A stretch of 64,000 bases of DNA, taken from NCBI GenBank assembly GCA_012103315.1, contig WLWZ01000008.1:62001-126000 (forward strand). The letters are read 5' to 3'. Below the pieces are notes generated by a model, which had not been told where the DNA came from, did no database searches, and was given only the letters and a program-made list of their open reading frames with translations. Shown piece after piece: positions 17,546-27,778 of this stretch; within the stretch, counting starts at the first letter, position 1, and each line of letters begins with the position of its first letter. Origin of the DNA: Alphaproteobacteria bacterium (GTDB taxonomy: Bacteria; Pseudomonadota; Alphaproteobacteria; MPNO01; UBA2964). A program made the position numbers and the translations under genes.

Positions 17546-18559
17546 TCAGCCGAGCTTACCCATCATTACCGCCGTGTCGGACATACGGTTGGAGAAGCCC
17601 CACTCATTATCATACCAGGACGCAACACGGCACAGCTTGCCTTCAATGACCTGGGTTTGCGTCAGGTCAAAGATTGAGCTCGCAGGATTGTGGTTAAAGT
17701 CCGATGACACCAGCGGCTCATCATTGGTCATTAGGATGTTTTTAAAAGCAGGACTAGCTGCTGCCTTAATGATGGCTTTATTAATCTCTTCAACCGTCGT
17801 TTTGCGCTTGGCGGTAAAGTTGAGATCAACGATCGAAACGTTGGCGGTTGGCACACGGATAGATGTGCCATCGAGCTTGCCATTGAGTTCCGGGAGAACC
17901 AAACCAACGGCTTTTGCAGCACCGGTCGAGGTTGGGATCATCGAATAGGCGGCCGCCCGGGCCCGACGCGGGTCCGGATGCAATGTATCCTGCAGACGCT
18001 GATCACCCGTATAAGCATGGATGGTCGTCATATAGCCCTGCTGAATGCCAATTGCCTTATTCAAAACGGCAGCAACCGGTGCGAGGCAGTTTGTCGTGCA
18101 CGATGCATTGGAGACCACCTTGTGGCTCTTCCGCAGTTTTTTATCATTAACGCCGCAAACAACAGTGAGGTCTTCGCCAGTCGCCGGCGCAGAAATCAGG
18201 ACTTTCTTGGCCCCCGCTGCGATATGCGCTTCAGCATGTTCACGCTTGGTGAAAATGCCGGTGCATTCCAGAACAACATCAATGCCAAGTTTGTCCCATG
18301 GCAGGTTTGCCGGATCGCGTTCGGCAAATATCTTGATGTTGCCTTTGCCGATATTGATACCAGTCTTGGTGGTCTTTACCTTACCGGGAAATGGTCCGTG
18401 GATTGTGTCGCGTTGCAACAACAATGCGTTGGCTTCGACACTGCCGAGATCATTGATCGCGACAAATTCAATATCTTTGCGACCACTTTCATAAGCCGCA
18501 CGCAAAACCAATCGGCCGATGCGGCCAAATCCGTTAATGGCTACCCGTACTGCTGCCAT
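17546..18559 (-). CDS. gap: Glyceraldehyde-3-phosphate dehydrogenase
   Basis: Phosphorylating GAPDH, 337 residues. NAD-binding [19 protein letters not shown], catalytic Cys in [12 protein letters not shown], and [13 protein letters not shown] near the C-terminus. A hydrophobic residue followed by Asp in AINDLGS favours NAD over NADP, though this is not decisive. Between tkt (26 bases upstream) and pgk. Confidence 0.97.
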   Translation of the reverse strand: MAAVRVAINGFGRIGRLVLRAAYESGRKDIEFVAINDLGSVEANALLLQRDTIHGPFPGKVKTTKTGINIGKGNIKIFAERDPANLPWDKLGIDVVLECTGIFTKREHAEAHIAAGAKKVLISAPATGEDLTVVCGVNDKKLRKSHKVVSNASCTTNCLAPVAAVLNKAIGIQQGYMTTIHAYTGDQRLQDTLHPDPRRARAAAYSMIPTSTGAAKAVGLVLPELNGKLDGTSIRVPTANVSIVDLNFTAKRKTTVEEINKAIIKAAASPAFKNILMTNDEPLVSSDFNHNPASSIFDLTQTQVIEGKLCRVASWYDNEWGFSNRMSDTAVMMGKLG

Positions 18560-18585
18560 AATTTCCTCCGTCTAAAATGTGTTTC

Positions 18586-20562
18586 CTAAAGCCGCTCTTT
18601 GGCCGCCGCGGCGACTGCTTCAGCGGTAATTCCAAAATGTTTAAACAAATCACCTGCCGGGGCAGATGCCCCAAAGCTCGACATCCCAATAAAAGCACCC
18701 TTTGGGCCGATATATTTATCCCAGCCCATGGACACTGCCGCTTCAACAGCGACTTTAACCGTGTTCTCACCCAGTACCGAGGCGCGATATGCCGCAGGTT
18801 GGGCATCAAACAACTCCCAGCACGGCAGCGAGACAACATTCGCGGCAATGCCATCGGCGGCGAGCAATTCCTGAGCCTTCACTGCCACTGAAACTTCAGA
18901 CCCAGTTGCCATCAGAGTCACCGTTGCGTCTCCATCAGCTGGTGAAATAATGTAGCCACCCTTTGCACATTGGTTCTCACCATCGGCATCTTTTCTCAAT
19001 GTCGGAATGCCCTGACGTGTGAGTGAGATTGCAGACGGCGTATTCTCCGACGACACAGCGATTTCCCAACATTCTGCCACCTCGACCGCGTCGCCTGGCC
19101 GAAAAACGTTGAGATTTGGAATTGCCCGTAAGCTTGCCAACGTCTCAACCGGCTGATGTGTCGGTCCATCTTCACCGAGCCCGATAGAATCATGGGTCAG
19201 TACCTGGATCACACGCTGTTGCATCAATGCCGACAGCCGCAAAGCTGGCCGCAAATAATCGGCAAACACCAGAAATGTTCCAGAATAGGGAATGACACCG
19301 CCATGCTGCGCCATGCCGTTCATCGCTGCCGCCATGCCATGTTCTCGGATGCCGTAATGAATATAACGACCGCTAAAATCTTCCCGGGAAATAGAGGACA
19401 TGTTTGATGTCCGTGTATTCACCGAACCCGTCAGGTCAGCGGAGCCGCCCATTAGTTCCGGTACGGCGCCGATCAGTTTCTCAAGCACGGCACCAGACGA
19501 CACGCGTGTCGCCTGACCGGGCGCATCGGCAACGAACTCGGCTTTGATCTCCTGAATGGCACCTTTCCATCCTGTCGGTAAAGCGCCCGACATCGTACGA
19601 TTAAACTCGTCACGAACCGCACCATCGAGAGCCGCAAGCCGCGCCTCCCAAGCTTGACGGTCTCCGACACCCTTGGCGCCGGCTTCCCGCCAAGCATCAA
19701 CGATATCATTCGGCACCTCAAACGGGCCATGCGGCCAGCCAATGGCTTCCCGGGTTCCCGCTATCTCTTCATCACCGAGTGGTGCTCCATGTGATCCAGA
19801 TGTCCCCGCCTTCGTCGGCGCGCCAAACGCGATGGTCGTGCGGCAGGCAATTAATGAAGGCTTGTCTTGTCCTTGCGCCGCGGTTATCGCTGCGGTGACA
19901 GCCTCTGGGTCATGCCCGTCGACGACGCTAGTGTCCCAGCCATAGGCGGCGAACCGCGATGGAACGTCATCTGACCAGGATAGCGATGTGCTGCCATCAA
20001 TTGAAATGCCGTTGTCGTCATACAGAACGATCAATCGTGACAGGCCAAGATGTCCGGCAAAAGACGCTGCTTCGTGGCTGATCCCTTCCATAAGATCGCC
20101 ATCACCAGCGATGACATAAGTATGATGGCTCACGACGTCGTCGCCGAAGCGCGCCGCCAGGATACGTTCAGCCATCGCCATGCCAACTGCTGTGGATATG
20201 CCCTGACCCAAGGGCCCAGTCGTCGTCTCGATTCCTGCTGCGTGACCAAATTCCGGATGGCCCGCCGTTTTGCTACCGAGTTGGCGGAAGTTTTTGATCT
20301 CTTCGATATCGATATCGGGATAACCGGTCAGATACAGCAGCGCATAGAGCAACATCGAGCCATGGCCCGCGGATAGAACAAACCGGTCACGGTCCACCCA
20401 GTCTGGTGCCGATGCGTCATATTTAAGAAATTTCGTAAACAGCACGGTAGCCACATCGGCCATGCCCATAGGCATACCCGGGTGGCCAGAATTTGCTGCT
20501 TGAACGGCATCCATTACGAGAGCGCGAATGGCGTTGGCGAGGTCCTTATGTTCGATGGTCAC
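18586..20562 (-). CDS. tkt: Transketolase
   Basis: Thiamine-diphosphate enzyme of the pentose phosphate and Calvin pathways. 658 residues. Substrate-binding His in [12 protein letters not shown], ThDP-binding [18 protein letters not shown], and [13 protein letters not shown] in the pyrimidine domain. GTG start at 20562 with GGAA upstream. First gene of the tkt-gap-pgk operon; the 149 bases upstream must hold the promoter. Confidence 0.97.
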   Translation of the reverse strand: MTIEHKDLANAIRALVMDAVQAANSGHPGMPMGMADVATVLFTKFLKYDASAPDWVDRDRFVLSAGHGSMLLYALLYLTGYPDIDIEEIKNFRQLGSKTAGHPEFGHAAGIETTTGPLGQGISTAVGMAMAERILAARFGDDVVSHHTYVIAGDGDLMEGISHEAASFAGHLGLSRLIVLYDDNGISIDGSTSLSWSDDVPSRFAAYGWDTSVVDGHDPEAVTAAITAAQGQDKPSLIACRTTIAFGAPTKAGTSGSHGAPLGDEEIAGTREAIGWPHGPFEVPNDIVDAWREAGAKGVGDRQAWEARLAALDGAVRDEFNRTMSGALPTGWKGAIQEIKAEFVADAPGQATRVSSGAVLEKLIGAVPELMGGSADLTGSVNTRTSNMSSISREDFSGRYIHYGIREHGMAAAMNGMAQHGGVIPYSGTFLVFADYLRPALRLSALMQQRVIQVLTHDSIGLGEDGPTHQPVETLASLRAIPNLNVFRPGDAVEVAECWEIAVSSENTPSAISLTRQGIPTLRKDADGENQCAKGGYIISPADGDATVTLMATGSEVSVAVKAQELLAADGIAANVVSLPCWELFDAQPAAYRASVLGENTVKVAVEAAVSMGWDKYIGPKGAFIGMSSFGASAPAGDLFKHFGITAEAVAAAAKERL

Positions 20563-20711
20563 GGCTTTTCCGAATGTTAGGTTTACGGGGATGTCTTCTA
20601 TAAATTCGTCGTAAATTAATACTCAGTTTTATGTACAACAAATCTACAGCGAATCGGCGGTCGGGTGGAGTCACCACGACAAATGAATGGGAAATAAATT
20701 GAGTCTGTCGC

Positions 20712-22238
20712 TCAATTTTCTTCGGTCAGTAGAGAGACGCCCAACAACGCTCGACGCTTGAGCCACGGGCTCGGTCGATAGCGTGGGTCGCCATAAAATT
20801 CCTGCATCGCATTAAGGACCTGCAATATCTGTCGTGCACCAACAGAATCACCCATGGTTAAGGGTCCACTCGGATAACCAAGACCCAATGTAACGGCCTT
20901 ATCAATATCAACAGGGCTTGCGATACGCTGCTGCGCTATATCGCAGGCGATGTTCACCACTGTAGCAACGACGCGCTGGATCACAAAGCCAGCGCTGTCA
21001 TGGATGACCGTAACAGCATGATCTCCGGCCGCCAGCGCGGCATGAACCAAATCACGGAGATCGGGGTCCGAAACCGGCGTGCCCATGAGTGTCCGACGTC
21101 CTTCAAGTCCAAACATCGTATCGACACCAAAGGCGCGTTCCGCCTCAACACCTTCCGCTACGGCGGCACTGGTTACATCGCGACCAACGGGCGTAAACAA
21201 GCACAAGCTGCGCGTTGACGGTTTTTGACCATCGTCAATTTCCACAACATCAGACAAGGCCGCTGTCAGCATTTCGTGACCGGCTGGCTCAGCCTTACTG
21301 ATCCAGATTGCTTCCGGCAATGTGTCCGGCACATCATCCGCGGGCGACAGCACCTTTTTATTGTCTTGATAGGTATAAAATCCGCGACCGGTCTTGCGGC
21401 CATGGAGGCCCGCCGCCGCCCGCTGTCGCGTCAATGGACCAGGCCGAAAGCGAGGCTCCTCATAAAATTGCTGATAGATCGACTCCATTACGGGATGTGA
21501 AACATCCAGCCCCGTCGTATCCATCAACTCGAACGGCCCCATCCGAAAATTAGGCCCACCTTCGCGTAGTAGATCATCAACCCCGGCGAAGTCTGTAATG
21601 CCTTCAGAGATGATACGAACACCTTCTGTATTAAGTCCCCGCCCCGCATGATTGACGAGAAAGCCCGGCGTGTCCTTGGCCCGTACCGGCTCATGCCCGG
21701 TACGCCGAGCAACGGCAACCAGAATGTCAGCCGTCTTAGGCGTGGTTTCCACCCCGTTCACAACCTCAACAACCTTCATCAAGGGAACAGGATTAAAGAA
21801 ATGAAAACCAGCAAAGCGGCCCGGATGTTTCAGCGCCGCAGCAATTGCCGCGACAGACAGAGAAGAAGTGTTCGTCGCCAACACACAATCCTCAGAGACG
21901 GCATCTTCTAATCCCGTGAAGACCTGCCGTTTGATATCGAGGTCCTCTAGGACAGCTTCAATGACGAGATCAGCTGGCGCCAAGTCAGATAGTTGAGAGA
22001 CGACCTTGAGGCAGGCAACAGCAGCCTCCGCCTCTTCATCACTGATGGTGCCTTTTTCACCCGCCCGCCGGATCATTCGTTCTGCGAATTCCCGCCCTGC
22101 CTCAGCAGCGCCGTCATTGGCATCAAATAACAGGACCTGCATGCCGCCTGTTGCCAAGATCTGGGCGATACCCCGCCCCATCGCGCCAGTGCCGATGATC
22201 CCTACCGTGAAATCCGAACTGTTTGGATTGTTGGCCAT
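20712..22238 (-). CDS. 3-hydroxyacyl-CoA dehydrogenase (PaaH/PaaC type)
   Basis: 508 residues. NAD-binding VGIIGTGAMGRGIAQILA, FAGFHFFNPVPLMKVVEVV and two successive C-terminal 3HCDH domains, as in the long PaaC/PaaH-type proteins. It oxidises a 3-hydroxyacyl-CoA to 3-oxoacyl-CoA. Last gene of the eight-gene acyl-CoA operon, 14 bases after the NMO-like gene. It works naturally with the enoyl-CoA hydratase family protein and the thiolase of the same operon. The substrate is not known. Confidence 0.92.
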   Translation of the reverse strand: MANNPNSSDFTVGIIGTGAMGRGIAQILATGGMQVLLFDANDGAAEAGREFAERMIRRAGEKGTISDEEAEAAVACLKVVSQLSDLAPADLVIEAVLEDLDIKRQVFTGLEDAVSEDCVLATNTSSLSVAAIAAALKHPGRFAGFHFFNPVPLMKVVEVVNGVETTPKTADILVAVARRTGHEPVRAKDTPGFLVNHAGRGLNTEGVRIISEGITDFAGVDDLLREGGPNFRMGPFELMDTTGLDVSHPVMESIYQQFYEEPRFRPGPLTRQRAAAGLHGRKTGRGFYTYQDNKKVLSPADDVPDTLPEAIWISKAEPAGHEMLTAALSDVVEIDDGQKPSTRSLCLFTPVGRDVTSAAVAEGVEAERAFGVDTMFGLEGRRTLMGTPVSDPDLRDLVHAALAAGDHAVTVIHDSAGFVIQRVVATVVNIACDIAQQRIASPVDIDKAVTLGLGYPSGPLTMGDSVGARQILQVLNAMQEFYGDPRYRPSPWLKRRALLGVSLLTEEN

Positions 22239-22252
22239 ATGATTTCGCTACC

Positions 22253-23251
22253 CTATCCGTTCGTTGCCGTTAATCCATCAAGCCGCTGCCGCATTGCAAC
22301 GGCATCGCTTAGAATGTCATCGAAAATTTTCTCAACGCTAGCAATTTCATTTGCGAAGGCACAACTTTGTCCCATGGAAAGTGTGCCTTGGTCAAAGTCG
22401 CCAGAGGCATAAGCATCACGCTGATTTGGTCCCTGCACCAGAGGCCGATATTGCTCAAAATCCGTAATGCCTTGTTCTTCAAGATCGTTCACCGCTTTCG
22501 CCGTGGCGTTATCGAGCACGCGCGAGTTATCATTGAAGATCGACATAACTATGCGGGTATCACTTTCCACGGTTTCAGCGACCCGGTTCTTGTATTTGTC
22601 ATCGGCCCAGATTTCTTCTGCCACCGTCATCCGTGACCCCAACAGGATACCATCCGCGCCCAAAGCCAGCGCCGCCAAGAGTTGTCGCCCGGTGCCAAGC
22701 CCCCCAGCTAGCGCGACCGGAACATCCAGTCCTTCTGGTACTACGGCACCCTGAACAATGCTGCCAATCATGTTCATCCCTGGATGACCGCCCGCCTCAG
22801 CGCCCAAAATCGTAATCGCATCGGCACCCGCATTCACCGCGCTCTGCGCGTGGCGTAGCGTCGTGCATTTGTGGATCACCTTCATGCCGGCATCTTTGAT
22901 CCGGGGCATAAATGCCTTAGGGCTGAACCCAGCCGTTTCTACAAACTCAACCTTTTCCTCGATTGCCACATCGAGGAATACACCAAGCTCTTCATTTGCT
23001 TCGGGTCGTGCAGAAACATAGATGTTCACCCCGAAAGGCTTGCCTTCGGTAATCTCACGACATTTGCGAAGCTGTACACGATAGTCGTCCAAGGTCGGAA
23101 AACTGCGCGGTGTTATAAACCCCATACCGCCAGCATTGACGACAGCCCCGACATAGTTGGCATCCGCCAGCCACATTAACCCACCACACAAAATCGGATG
23201 ATCTATACCAAACAGCTCGGTGATACGTGTTTGAAAGATTGGGGATGTCAT
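22253..23251 (-). CDS. Nitronate monooxygenase family flavoenzyme
   Basis: 332 residues, FMN-binding TIM-barrel of the NMO/2-nitropropane dioxygenase family. DHPILCGGLMWLADANYVGA at the N-terminus, KCTTLRHAQSAVNAGADA, and GAEAGGHPG with the usual active-site His. Many members do not act on nitronates; some are enoyl or other CoA-linked oxidoreductases, and this gene sits between acyl-CoA genes (6 bases from DUF35, 14 from the dehydrogenase). The substrate is uncertain. Confidence 0.88.
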   Translation of the reverse strand: MTSPIFQTRITELFGIDHPILCGGLMWLADANYVGAVVNAGGMGFITPRSFPTLDDYRVQLRKCREITEGKPFGVNIYVSARPEANEELGVFLDVAIEEKVEFVETAGFSPKAFMPRIKDAGMKVIHKCTTLRHAQSAVNAGADAITILGAEAGGHPGMNMIGSIVQGAVVPEGLDVPVALAGGLGTGRQLLAALALGADGILLGSRMTVAEEIWADDKYKNRVAETVESDTRIVMSIFNDNSRVLDNATAKAVNDLEEQGITDFEQYRPLVQGPNQRDAYASGDFDQGTLSMGQSCAFANEIASVEKIFDDILSDAVAMRQRLDGLTATNG

Positions 23252-23257
23252 GGTTGC

Positions 23258-23677
23258 TTAGGACTTCTGAGGCACAAATTTAGTGCCATAGCGCACGATG
23301 CCTTCCTGGTCATAAAGGCGACGCACGACAGCGCTGACCTTCATGCCAATCTCAAGCTGTTCCGGGTCAGTGTCAGCGAGCCGCACCATCACTCTGGGCC
23401 CTTCTTTAAGCTCAACGACACCGCACAGGACATCACCGGTCATGGTCTGTTCATCATCAAACTCTGACGGCGCACCATTCCCGGCAACCATGCTGTAGGT
23501 GTAAATTGAGCCTTCACCAGAAAGCGGTGTGTCTTCAAACTGATCGCCACCACATTTTGTACAAACTGGGCGTTGTGGATAGGCAAGCTGGCCACAGCCA
23601 TTGCACTTCCCGGCGATTAGCCGCAGACGTTCGTCAACATTAGCACCAAACATCGGCAGGGAAACATATGAGGTCAT
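23258..23677 (-). CDS. DUF35 Zn-ribbon OB-fold protein
   Basis: 139 residues. A rubredoxin-like zinc ribbon with CNGCG...CTKCGG (Cys around residues 24-41) is followed by an OB-fold that ends in the VPQKS tail. DUF35 proteins act as scaffolds for thiolases: in archaea with acetoacetyl-CoA thiolase and HMG-CoA synthase, and in steroid degraders with the Ltp2 aldolase. Here the genes encoding a thiolase and an HMG-CoA-synthase-like protein lie directly upstream. The start overlaps the HMGS-like stop (ATGA). Confidence 0.92.
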   Translation of the reverse strand: MTSYVSLPMFGANVDERLRLIAGKCNGCGQLAYPQRPVCTKCGGDQFEDTPLSGEGSIYTYSMVAGNGAPSEFDDEQTMTGDVLCGVVELKEGPRVMVRLADTDPEQLEIGMKVSAVVRRLYDQEGIVRYGTKFVPQKS

Positions 23678-24684
23678 CCGCTTCCTCCGAACCTGCTCGA
23701 CAGCATACGGCGATGCTTAAGATAGGTGACGTAATCGACTATTTTACCACTGGCAACAAGCTCAGCGACTTTCACGCCCTTTCGGCGGCGTTTGGCGAGC
23801 TCCTTGCCTGCAGTGAACAACCCTGCCGTCGCGCCGGAGCCAATCCCCGCGCATAAAATTTTCTCACCAGCCCGCCCCGCATCAAGCGCTGCCACAAGTG
23901 CAAACGGCGCCGAAGCTGAACCGGCATCACCAATCACACTCCACAGCGCATCCATATTTGCATCCGGCTGGCCAAGGCTTTTAGCCGCGCTGCGCATCAA
24001 CCCTGCGTCAGCACCAAGCGCCAGATGTTTGACCTTACCGAGCTTTGAAGCCGATAAAACGGCCCCAAGCGCCTGCGTGCTCGCCAAATTATCGCGTGTG
24101 CGCAATTCCAGATCGGAAAGCGAATCCTCACCATGACGCCGGAACCGCGATCCAAAGGTCTCTCGCGTCACACTAAAGCTTTCTTCAAACTGTGCGACTG
24201 CACCGTTTGGACCGACGACGAAGGCAGCAGCCGCAGCCCCCAACGCATGTTCGTAGCTGGCATCTGCTGGCCCCATGGGCGCATCAGCCGCTACCGCCAG
24301 TGCGTGGCGACCCTTGCCAGCGAGACAGAATTCGATAGCGGAAACCAACGCCTGCACACCTGCCTGTGGTGAACCGGTAATTTCAGTTACCCGCATAACC
24401 GCATTGTCGAACAACGCCGTCGGCAGAGTCGCTGCTGACGGCTTCTCCTCATAAGGTGGCGTTGTGACGCCAAAGAACACAGCACCAATCTCAACATCGG
24501 AGGGCAATCGGTCTAGCGCCAGACGGGCAGCATTAACACCAAGCGTTACCGCGTCTTCATCATAGGCGCAAAACGCTTTCTGTTTCAGGCCACGTGCTGC
24601 GCAGGCACCCCATGCATCGACATAGGCGCTTGCCGGTAAACGCAAGCTCGGTAGTGCAGCGCCATAGCTTTCAATGCCAACCAT
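23674..24684 (-). CDS. HMG-CoA synthase-like protein lacking the nucleophilic cysteine
   Basis: 336 residues of the HMG-CoA synthase/KAS III thiolase superfamily (GIESYGAALPSLRLP at the N-terminus, HALGAAAAAFVVG). The catalytic Cys of the family lies in an E-x-x-x-x-C-Y-x-G pattern. Here the segment is TEITGSPQAGVQAL with Pro106 at the Cys position, and the DNA confirms the reading. The expected Glu in the earlier SES motif is also absent (GVTTPPYEEKP). It is therefore unlikely to do standard condensation. Between thiolase and DUF35, it may serve as a structural partner or use other chemistry. Confidence 0.8.
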   Translation of the reverse strand: MVGIESYGAALPSLRLPASAYVDAWGACAARGLKQKAFCAYDEDAVTLGVNAARLALDRLPSDVEIGAVFFGVTTPPYEEKPSAATLPTALFDNAVMRVTEITGSPQAGVQALVSAIEFCLAGKGRHALAVAADAPMGPADASYEHALGAAAAAFVVGPNGAVAQFEESFSVTRETFGSRFRRHGEDSLSDLELRTRDNLASTQALGAVLSASKLGKVKHLALGADAGLMRSAAKSLGQPDANMDALWSVIGDAGSASAPFALVAALDAGRAGEKILCAGIGSGATAGLFTAGKELAKRRRKGVKVAELVASGKIVDYVTYLKHRRMLSSRFGGSG

Positions 24685-24687
24685 GCG

Positions 24688-25860
24688 CTACTCCACCGCC
24701 TTCAGAATATGGACAGCAACTGCGGCCCCGGATCCACCAACATTCTGGGTGAGCCCAAACCGTACATTCGGGAGTTGGCGTTCCGCTGTATCAGCACGGC
24801 CACGGAGCTGATTGACAACCTCGTAGACCTGCCCAGTTCCGGTTGAGCCAATGGGGTGCCCTTTGGCAATCAGTCCGCCGGAATTATTGACCGGTCGTTT
24901 GCCATCACGAGCAGTGGCCCCGCTCTCAATATATTTTCCAGCACCACCTTTTTTGCAAAAGCCTAAATCCTCATAAGCGAGAAGCTCGGCAATCGCGAAA
25001 CAATCATGCACCTCCGCAAAATCGACATCTTTCGCCGAAATCCCGGCCATATCATAAGCCCGCTTTGCGGCACGCTTTGTGCCTTCGAGCGCCGTCATCG
25101 ACGGACGGTCATGGATTGCAACGTAATCACTTGCCCCACCGGAACCCACGACCAACACGGGTTGGTCAGTAAAACTCTTCGCCATATCCGCCCGGCACAT
25201 AATCACCATCGATGCACCATCAGTAATGCCGCAAGCATCTGAAAACGTTAGGGGCGATGCCAGGTTGGGTGCCTTCATAGCGCGGTCCAACTCCAGCGGT
25301 GCGCGAAATTGTGCCTTAGGATTGGCAAGCGCGTTATTGCGATTCTTAACAGCCGCCATCGTTATGTGTTTTTTCTTGGTGCCATATTCATGCATATGGC
25401 GGCGGGCCATCATGGCGTAAATCCCGGCGAAGTTTGTCCCCGCAAGACGTTCCCATTCAACATCACCTGAAATGCCGAGCCACAGCCGGTTCTTTTCACG
25501 CGGCAGGTCAGACATCTTTTCGATACCACCTGCAACGGCGATATTTGCCTGACCCGATGCAATCGTCGCAACCGCATCTCGCATCGCATACCCAGATGAT
25601 GCGCAGGCATTTTCGATATGCCGAGCACTGGCACCAATCATGCCAGCAGCTTCCATCATCAAAGGGGCGAAATTACCAAGCTGTGCGCCACCCGTCGACA
25701 ATGTCCCAACAAAGGCTTCCTCAACATCTTGCGGATCGAGGCCTTTATCAACGTCGTTTAGTGCATTAACTGCCGCTTCGTGAAATAGGTCTTTCAGCGT
25801 CCGCTCGGGAAACATTCCATAGCGTGTCTGACCCACTCCGATAACAGCGACATCTACCAT
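24688..25860 (-). CDS. Thiolase, SCP2/archaeal-type acetyl-CoA acetyltransferase
   Basis: 390 residues. Nucleophile Cys86 in ENACASSG, VHDCFAIAELLAYE with its His, and KGHPIGSTG with the general base. The final motif is NVGGSGAA rather than the Cys-containing loop of FadA-type thiolases, as in SCP2-type and archaeal enzymes that work with DUF35 partners. It could cleave a 3-oxoacyl-CoA from the dehydrogenase encoded by the same operon or condense acetyl-CoA. Three bases upstream of the HMGS-like gene. Confidence 0.92.
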   Translation of the reverse strand: MVDVAVIGVGQTRYGMFPERTLKDLFHEAAVNALNDVDKGLDPQDVEEAFVGTLSTGGAQLGNFAPLMMEAAGMIGASARHIENACASSGYAMRDAVATIASGQANIAVAGGIEKMSDLPREKNRLWLGISGDVEWERLAGTNFAGIYAMMARRHMHEYGTKKKHITMAAVKNRNNALANPKAQFRAPLELDRAMKAPNLASPLTFSDACGITDGASMVIMCRADMAKSFTDQPVLVVGSGGASDYVAIHDRPSMTALEGTKRAAKRAYDMAGISAKDVDFAEVHDCFAIAELLAYEDLGFCKKGGAGKYIESGATARDGKRPVNNSGGLIAKGHPIGSTGTGQVYEVVNQLRGRADTAERQLPNVRFGLTQNVGGSGAAVAVHILKAVE

Positions 25861-25872
25861 GCGACGGCTAAC

Positions 25873-26640
25873 TCACCGGAAATCTGGTTTGCGTTTTTCA
25901 AGGAAGGCAGTTCGCCCTTCCTCAAGTTCAGAGCCAACAAACGCCAGCGATTGCGACATAGCTTCCATCTCGAGCGCCTCTTCAAGCGATTGCGGTTCCA
26001 TCGCCAGATGACGTTTGGTCAGCGCAAAGGCGTGTGGAGGCATTGCAGCCAGCGCTTGTGCCCTTTCGACTGCCCTGACCTCCGCCATGCCGTCGGCCAC
26101 CAGTTCATCCGCAAGGCCAGCATCGAGCGCATCCTGTCCTTTTAGCATTTCAGCATAAAGCAATATTTGGCGGGCTTTCGCCTGTCCAACCCGGCGAGCC
26201 AGCGTAAAGAGAATGCCGTAATCCGGCGTTAGCCCAATGCGAAAGAACGGAAACCCTAATGCACCGCTATCAGCAAGGACAATACTATCACATAGCAAGG
26301 CAATCCCTGCCCCGGCTCCCACAGCAAACCCTTCAACACCAGCGACAATTGGTTTTTCCGCTTCAGCCAAAAGACGAACCATGCGGTGATTTTCTTTCAT
26401 CCTGACGCGACCCGACGCAACGTCGAGATCAGTCATTGAGTCGATGTCTCCACCAGCACAGAAATGGCCTTCGGTACTACCCAACACCATGGCATGAACT
26501 GCATCATCGCCTAGCGCCACAGTCACAGCATCAATCAACTCATTGCGGGCTTCTGGGCTAATAGCATTGCGCTTATCCGGGCGATTGATCGCAATTCTCG
26601 CGATACCGGGCGCTACGATTTCAGAGATAACGACTGACAT
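25873..26640 (-). CDS. Enoyl-CoA hydratase/isomerase family protein without the two catalytic Glu
   Basis: 255 residues, crotonase fold. Oxyanion-hole segments HFCAGGDID and GVEGFAVGAGAGIALLCD are intact. The two acidic residues of true hydratases are missing: the Glu of GGGCELA is Gly in GAGAGIA, and the Glu of GQPEI is Phe in GFPFFRIG. The protein may be an isomerase, hydrolase or other crotonase-fold enzyme. 12 bases upstream of the thiolase in the same operon. Confidence 0.88.
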   Translation of the reverse strand: MSVVISEIVAPGIARIAINRPDKRNAISPEARNELIDAVTVALGDDAVHAMVLGSTEGHFCAGGDIDSMTDLDVASGRVRMKENHRMVRLLAEAEKPIVAGVEGFAVGAGAGIALLCDSIVLADSGALGFPFFRIGLTPDYGILFTLARRVGQAKARQILLYAEMLKGQDALDAGLADELVADGMAEVRAVERAQALAAMPPHAFALTKRHLAMEPQSLEEALEMEAMSQSLAFVGSELEEGRTAFLEKRKPDFR

Positions 26641-26664
26641 TTTTATGCCCCGTAAAGTTGGTCT

Positions 26665-27777
26665 CTAGAGCGCCACTGGCGACTGAGCGCCAAGCGCAAT
26701 TTCCATGGCAGCAGCCAAATCATCAGCGGTAACGCCAGCAAATTCAACATCGTCCCGTGCAAGAAAATCCGAAGCGCAATTACGCAAACTATCAACATCC
26801 GCCGAGCATCCTGTAAGATCGTCTTCGAGCCAGGAAACGCTATCCAGTGGCCGCGGATGCCAGTCACCATTGATAATTGCCTTTAGAACTTTGCCATCGC
26901 GTAGGACGAGTGTTGCCCAGATCAAGCCGCCCATTGCCTTAGCGCGCCCCAACCCGATTGTATCGCCCTGTTGTAGCAATCCCGCGAACCGCGTCTTCTC
27001 GCTCTTGGCATACAGCCAGTCGTCACTCTCATATTCAGCACGGAATTCGTCGGCATAGCCGTGCTCGGCGTCAATGACAGCGCCTTTAACAAGCGTCTCT
27101 TCGCCAAACGCATGGGCGGTTGCTTCCCGAACCATCGCCTCAAGCTCCGGCGTATCGATCGGCTTGCCTGCCTCGCGTTCGAGACAGGTGAAACGCGACG
27201 TCATGTCCTTCAGAACCTTGTCTTTCACCTTTTCAGGGGGCATCGGCATGATCTTACCGGCAAGTTCAGTATCAATAGGTTTCACATTGATCACGATTCG
27301 GAAGGTCATAACGCCGTTTTCGATCTTGAGCGATGTCGGCACCAACTTGCGGCCTTCGACCTGAACATCATTCAGCGGTCGGTATTCCGCCGGAAAGCCA
27401 TAGCGCTCGGCCAAAGTCTCAGCAAACGCCGTCAGCACCTTGGGAAAGGCCTCAGTTGTCGTGTCAGGGACTTCGGCGTGACTGGTCGGTAGAAAAAACA
27501 CCAGAAATGCGGACCCCGCCCCTGCGTAAACCGGACCACCCCCATTGGGGCGGCGGCGAAAGGAAATTCCATTTTGAGCACAAAATTCTAGATCCAGAGC
27601 CTGTTCGGGGTCTTCATTCACGCCAATGGTAATAGAATCAACATCAAAGATATTAAGATAGACGGTTGGCGGAGCTTCGCCCTTTACGACGGCCTTCTCT
27701 ATCGCCGGTGACACTGAAACAGAAAAGTCAGCATATGAGTTTTCATCAACAATCAATCGCCAGTTCTCGTCCGCCAT
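26665..27777 (-). CDS. Lipoate-protein ligase A family protein
   Basis: 370 residues. The catalytic domain has RRPNGGGPVYAGAGSAFL in place of the family's RRxSGGGxVY, and NDVQVEGRK with the lysine that binds the lipoyl carboxylate. An LplA-type accessory domain occupies the C-terminal ~110 residues (LVLRDGKVLKAI onwards). It could ligate lipoate or octanoate, or a related carboxylic acid, to a carrier. Unusually it sits inside an acyl-CoA catabolic operon, one base after the CoA ligase gene, with no lipoyl-domain protein in view. Confidence 0.8.
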   Translation of the reverse strand: MADENWRLIVDENSYADFSVSVSPAIEKAVVKGEAPPTVYLNIFDVDSITIGVNEDPEQALDLEFCAQNGISFRRRPNGGGPVYAGAGSAFLVFFLPTSHAEVPDTTTEAFPKVLTAFAETLAERYGFPAEYRPLNDVQVEGRKLVPTSLKIENGVMTFRIVINVKPIDTELAGKIMPMPPEKVKDKVLKDMTSRFTCLEREAGKPIDTPELEAMVREATAHAFGEETLVKGAVIDAEHGYADEFRAEYESDDWLYAKSEKTRFAGLLQQGDTIGLGRAKAMGGLIWATLVLRDGKVLKAIINGDWHPRPLDSVSWLEDDLTGCSADVDSLRNCASDFLARDDVEFAGVTADDLAAAMEIALGAQSPVAL

Positions 27778-27778
27778 C

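Noticed and set aside
17169-17948. Open frame of 259 codons opposite pgk and gap
   Set aside because: Overlaps two certain genes and shows no domain.
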